From Bacteroidales bacterium UBA1711 (GTDB lineage Bacteria > Bacteroidota > Bacteroidia > Bacteroidales > P3): a stretch of DNA of 50,645 bases. The translations under genes and the position numbers were made by a program. The stretch covers positions 1 to 50,645 of the forward strand of contig DCJB01000124.1 of assembly GCA_002317325.1 (NCBI GenBank), given 5' to 3'. A model generated the notes under the pieces. It ran no database searches and was not told where the DNA came from. It saw nothing but the letters and a program-made list of their open reading frames with translations. Shown here one piece after another: positions 48,300 through 50,645 of this stretch. Position 1 is the stretch's first letter. Every line of letters begins with the position of its first letter.

Positions 48300-49505
48300 T
48301 CAGATGACCAATTCGGGATAGAGGGCCCGGACGGCCTCCACATGTACTATATGCCGCTTGAGTTCAACGTCGCCTTTGTGGGGACTCTCTCGGTAGAGGT
48401 ACTCTCTGATTCGACGATAGGCGCTGTGCTCTGCAAGCAGCACCTGATAGAGGAACTCATCGCTCTTCACTTTCACAAAGAGGCCTATCGGACGTGACTC
48501 GGCGCCGGGATACGCCCCCTGCGTCTCGGCACAGCCAATCTCAAACCGATAGTTTCCGCTCTTCACCGACACCGCCTGGCGCGTCTCTGTTGAACCCAGC
48601 GTGCCATCTGCGGCTATGTTTGTGAGTTTGATAGCGTAGGTGTTGTCTCCCCGCCGCGCGCCGAAGAAAGTCTCAAATATCTCCACGGGAAAGTTGACCT
48701 GCTTCCACCTCGGACCGCCGCCAATTTCTGCAATCAAGACCTCCTGACCGATGGGCAGAGACACCTCATCTCCCGCAGAAGTCCGCATCGCCTCGCCGAC
48801 CGATGATGATGCTGGCCGCCTAACCTTCACCAAACGCTTGGGTGCAAAGCCTTCGGGGTTCGGCTGAATCTCTGAGCAGCCGAACCTCATCGCACCCGGC
48901 TGCGGGACATCGGCCGAATCGGACCCATCATCGTGCCGCTGCGCACGCCGACTCTCCGATACGACTATGCCCTCCTCACTCAACCTGTCTATCAAATCCC
49001 TTGTGATGGGGTATAGATTCGTCTCTGTGCCGTCCAATATTGGCTTCCAATAGTCGTAAAACTTGCTGCACACAGGGTTGCTCTTGATGTCCTTTATCAT
49101 CAGCGAGCACTCGATGTTCTTCACTAACCCCATTTCAGTGAGGTTGTTTGAGCCGACTATCAGCGTAAAGATGTCAACATTCTCAAACAGATAGACCTTG
49201 GGATGGAAGATGGTGACTGAGCGGGTGTGGTATATCAGTGCATCCACCCCCCACGACAGCACCTCCTCCAAAGCCTCCTTGGAGGTTCCCTTCTGGTCAA
49301 CCCCCAATATCACCTTGATGGCCACACCCCGTTTCTTCTCTTTCTCGATATAGGGTGTGAGGGCCGAAATGCCGCCATAGCTCGCAAAGGCAACAAGGCA
49401 GGTGAACGAGTCGTACCGTTCCGAGTTGAACTGCTCGATGAGTTCCCTGCCCACCGAGGTGTTTTCGCCAAGGTTGAACCCCTGTCCGATGATTACTGTT
49501 TCCAC
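48300..49505 (-). CDS. PLD-superfamily restriction endonuclease (BfiI/NgoFVII-like)
   Basis: A 401-residue nuclease candidate. The N-terminal ~190 residues form one phospholipase D-type half: H101 and K103 in IFHPKVYLF, then LIVGSNNLTEMGL (N120/N121) and an acidic residue in NIECSL. Only one HKD-type motif is present, as in BfiI, where two subunits build one active site. A low-complexity linker (about 185-215) leads to a C-terminal domain that could be a B3-like DNA-recognition module, as in BfiI and NgoFVII. Start is GTG at 49505 with AGAGAG upstream. Two methyltransferase genes follow at 3-bp gaps. The restriction role is inferred from fold and context. Confidence 0.75.
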   Translation of the reverse strand: METVIIGQGFNLGENTSVGRELIEQFNSERYDSFTCLVAFASYGGISALTPYIEKEKKRGVAIKVILGVDQKGTSKEALEEVLSWGVDALIYHTRSVTIFHPKVYLFENVDIFTLIVGSNNLTEMGLVKNIECSLMIKDIKSNPVCSKFYDYWKPILDGTETNLYPITRDLIDRLSEEGIVVSESRRAQRHDDGSDSADVPQPGAMRFGCSEIQPNPEGFAPKRLVKVRRPASSSVGEAMRTSAGDEVSLPIGQEVLIAEIGGGPRWKQVNFPVEIFETFFGARRGDNTYAIKLTNIAADGTLGSTETRQAVSVKSGNYRFEIGCAETQGAYPGAESRPIGLFVKVKSDEFLYQVLLAEHSAYRRIREYLYRESPHKGDVELKRHIVHVEAVRALYPELVI

Positions 49506-49568
49506 GTTGCTCTCTTTTGTTTATGGTTGCAGTTCTCTGCGTGGCCCCGTCAAAATCCCCTCCCCTCC

Positions 49569-50645
49569 TCAGCACTTCGCCTTGCGGACGGCAAGGAAGA
49601 CGGAGGCGGTGCTGATGACCATGACGAGAACGAAGGTGCAGAGGAAGTCGACGCCCCGCATGAGAACGGGGAAGGCGCTGACCACAAAGTTGTCGCCCAT
49701 CTTCACTATGCCGAACTGCTGCTGGAGGAAGCAGACGGCGAAACCCGCAAGCAGTCCCGCCGCCACACCCACCGAGGCAATCATCACCCCCTCTATGCGG
49801 AAGGCGCGGCAGATGTCGGCCGGCAGCATTCCGAGGCTGCGGAGGGTGGCGGTGTCGCGCCGCTTGTCGAGTACCAGCAAGGTCAGCGAGGCCACAAGGT
49901 TGAGGGTGGATATGAGGACGATGAGGGCGAGGATGAGGTATATCCCCAACCGCTCGCTGCGGAAGACCTTGTAGTAGATGGGCTGCTGCTCAAAGCGGTC
50001 AAGCACCACGAAGCGGTCGCCCAACAGCTCCCGCACGTCGTCCTTCACCCGCGCCGCCTTGGCTCCGGGCCGCAGGGCGATGGCAAGGGAGGTGCACTCG
50101 CCGGGGGCGTAGTCCATCAGCTCCCGCACAAAGGCTATGTCGGCCACCACATAGCGCGTGTCTATGTCCTGCTGTATGTAGAAGTTGCCGCCGGGGAGGG
50201 CGTAGCCCGTGTTGAAGGCCTCCTCCATGGTCATGCCTATGGCTGTGCCGCGCTTGGGAATATGCACCGCCACGGGGGTCTGCGTCTCGGCCGAGAGGCC
50301 GAGGTTGTAGAACACCTCGGCGCCGAAGAGCAGCCGCGCCCCCCCTCGGCGGAGGCAGTAGTCGCCCTCATAGAGCAGCGTGTCAAGGCCCGACACGCGC
50401 GGGTAGTTGTCATCCACCCCGCGCAGCGACACGATGGCCTCGTTGTGGCGGAAGGTAATCCACGCGTCCTCCTCGGCTATCTGCGACACCGCCGCCACCC
50501 CCTCCATGCCGCACAGCCGGCGGTAGGGCATATCGGCCGTGGAGAAGGTCTTGCCCTTGGCGGGACGCACCACCAGCTCGGGGTCGAAGGAGTTGAACAG
50601 CCCCTGCGTGAGGGCGCCGATGCCGTTATATACGCTGAGGACGAT
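49569..50645 (-). CDS. FtsX/LolC-type ABC transporter permease (5' end outside window)
   Basis: The last ~358 residues of a permease; the N terminus with the first transmembrane helix lies beyond the right edge, and the open frame runs off the window. DPELVVRPAKGK and the large periplasmic domain (about 250 residues) are typical of the MacB/LolC/LolE group. Three C-terminal membrane segments follow: YLILALIVLISTLNLVASL, GVMIASVGVAAGLLAGFAV and FLCTFVLVMVISTASVFLAV. Together with an ATPase and a partner permease it probably moves lipoproteins to the outer membrane or exports another substrate. Confidence 0.88.
   Translation of the reverse strand: MVLSVYNGIGALTQGLFNSFDPELVVRPAKGKTFSTADMPYRRLCGMEGVAAVSQIAEEDAWITFRHNEAIVSLRGVDDNYPRVSGLDTLLYEGDYCLRRGGARLLFGAEVFYNLGLSAETQTPVAVHIPKRGTAIGMTMEEAFNTGYALPGGNFYIQQDIDTRYVVADIAFVRELMDYAPGECTSLAIALRPGAKAARVKDDVRELLGDRFVVLDRFEQQPIYYKVFRSERLGIYLILALIVLISTLNLVASLTLLVLDKRRDTATLRSLGMLPADICRAFRIEGVMIASVGVAAGLLAGFAVCFLQQQFGIVKMGDNFVVSAFPVLMRGVDFLCTFVLVMVISTASVFLAVRKAKC

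Overview
The window looks like a chromosomal segment of a fairly GC-rich member of the Bacteroidales (phylum Bacteroidota). Four things point there. Many genes have the -7 promoter element TAnnTTTG(C) and lack strong Shine-Dalgarno sites. The ribosomal super-operon runs rpsL-rpsG-fusA-(no tuf)-S10-spc-alpha and ends rplQ-eno, with map-infA-rpmJ directly after secY and no adk. Typical Bacteroidota families are present (DUF2795, DUF4369-thioredoxin, AAA-ATPase/PD-(D/E)XK, BRO-N antirepressor-like). Several ribosomal proteins (S4, S14, L36) are the zinc-free forms. I cannot name the genus.

Layout. 1-8.9 kb: a HAD phosphatase; a 1074-residue fused iron-sulfur/flavin oxidoreductase; a 656-bp gene-free stretch with promoters; a lone BRO-N (antirepressor/DinD-like) gene; a secreted C69 dipeptidase; enolase. 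8.9-27.4 kb: one nearly unbroken minus-strand run of 33 genes, rpsL to rplQ, starting at a clear promoter upstream of rpsL and ending at a strong terminator between rplQ and eno. It includes a 38-codon rpmJ. 27.4-28.5 kb: about 1.1 kb with no convincing intact gene and possible decayed reading frames. 28.6-33.3 kb, plus strand: ribBA, a solitary rnfA, a tiny lipoprotein with its own promoter and terminator, trpS, and a mannose-1-phosphate guanylyltransferase. 33.4-40.1 kb, minus strand: a DUF2795/DUF2520/TatD operon, then a probable operon (transcribed S41 protease, TlpA-like thioredoxin, Mrp ATPase, NifU-like protein, PduO-type adenosyltransferase) that combines envelope quality control with Fe-S/cofactor work. 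40.2-45.4 kb: NUDIX hydrolase, AAA-ATPase/PD-(D/E)XK protein, cysS, ackA. 45.6-49.5 kb: a three-gene restriction-modification-like operon (PLD-superfamily nuclease, D12-class adenine methyltransferase, beta-class DPPY methyltransferase). The right edge cuts an FtsX/LolC-type ABC permease.

The most interesting items are four. First, the PLD nuclease with two unlike adenine methyltransferases, an architecture expected of a BfiI/NgoFVII-like enzyme with an asymmetric target. Second, a family of strictly 7-bp-period intergenic repeat arrays at six places, one of them arranged as two opposed arrays that form a perfect 14-bp inverted repeat. Third, a promoter subfamily sharing an A-tract, GCG and TAYCTTTGC, one copy of which is orphaned and faces the 3' end of the restriction-modification operon. 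Fourth, the single-chain fusion of what are usually three HcnA/B/C-like subunits. All family assignments are from reading the sequence; no database search was possible.
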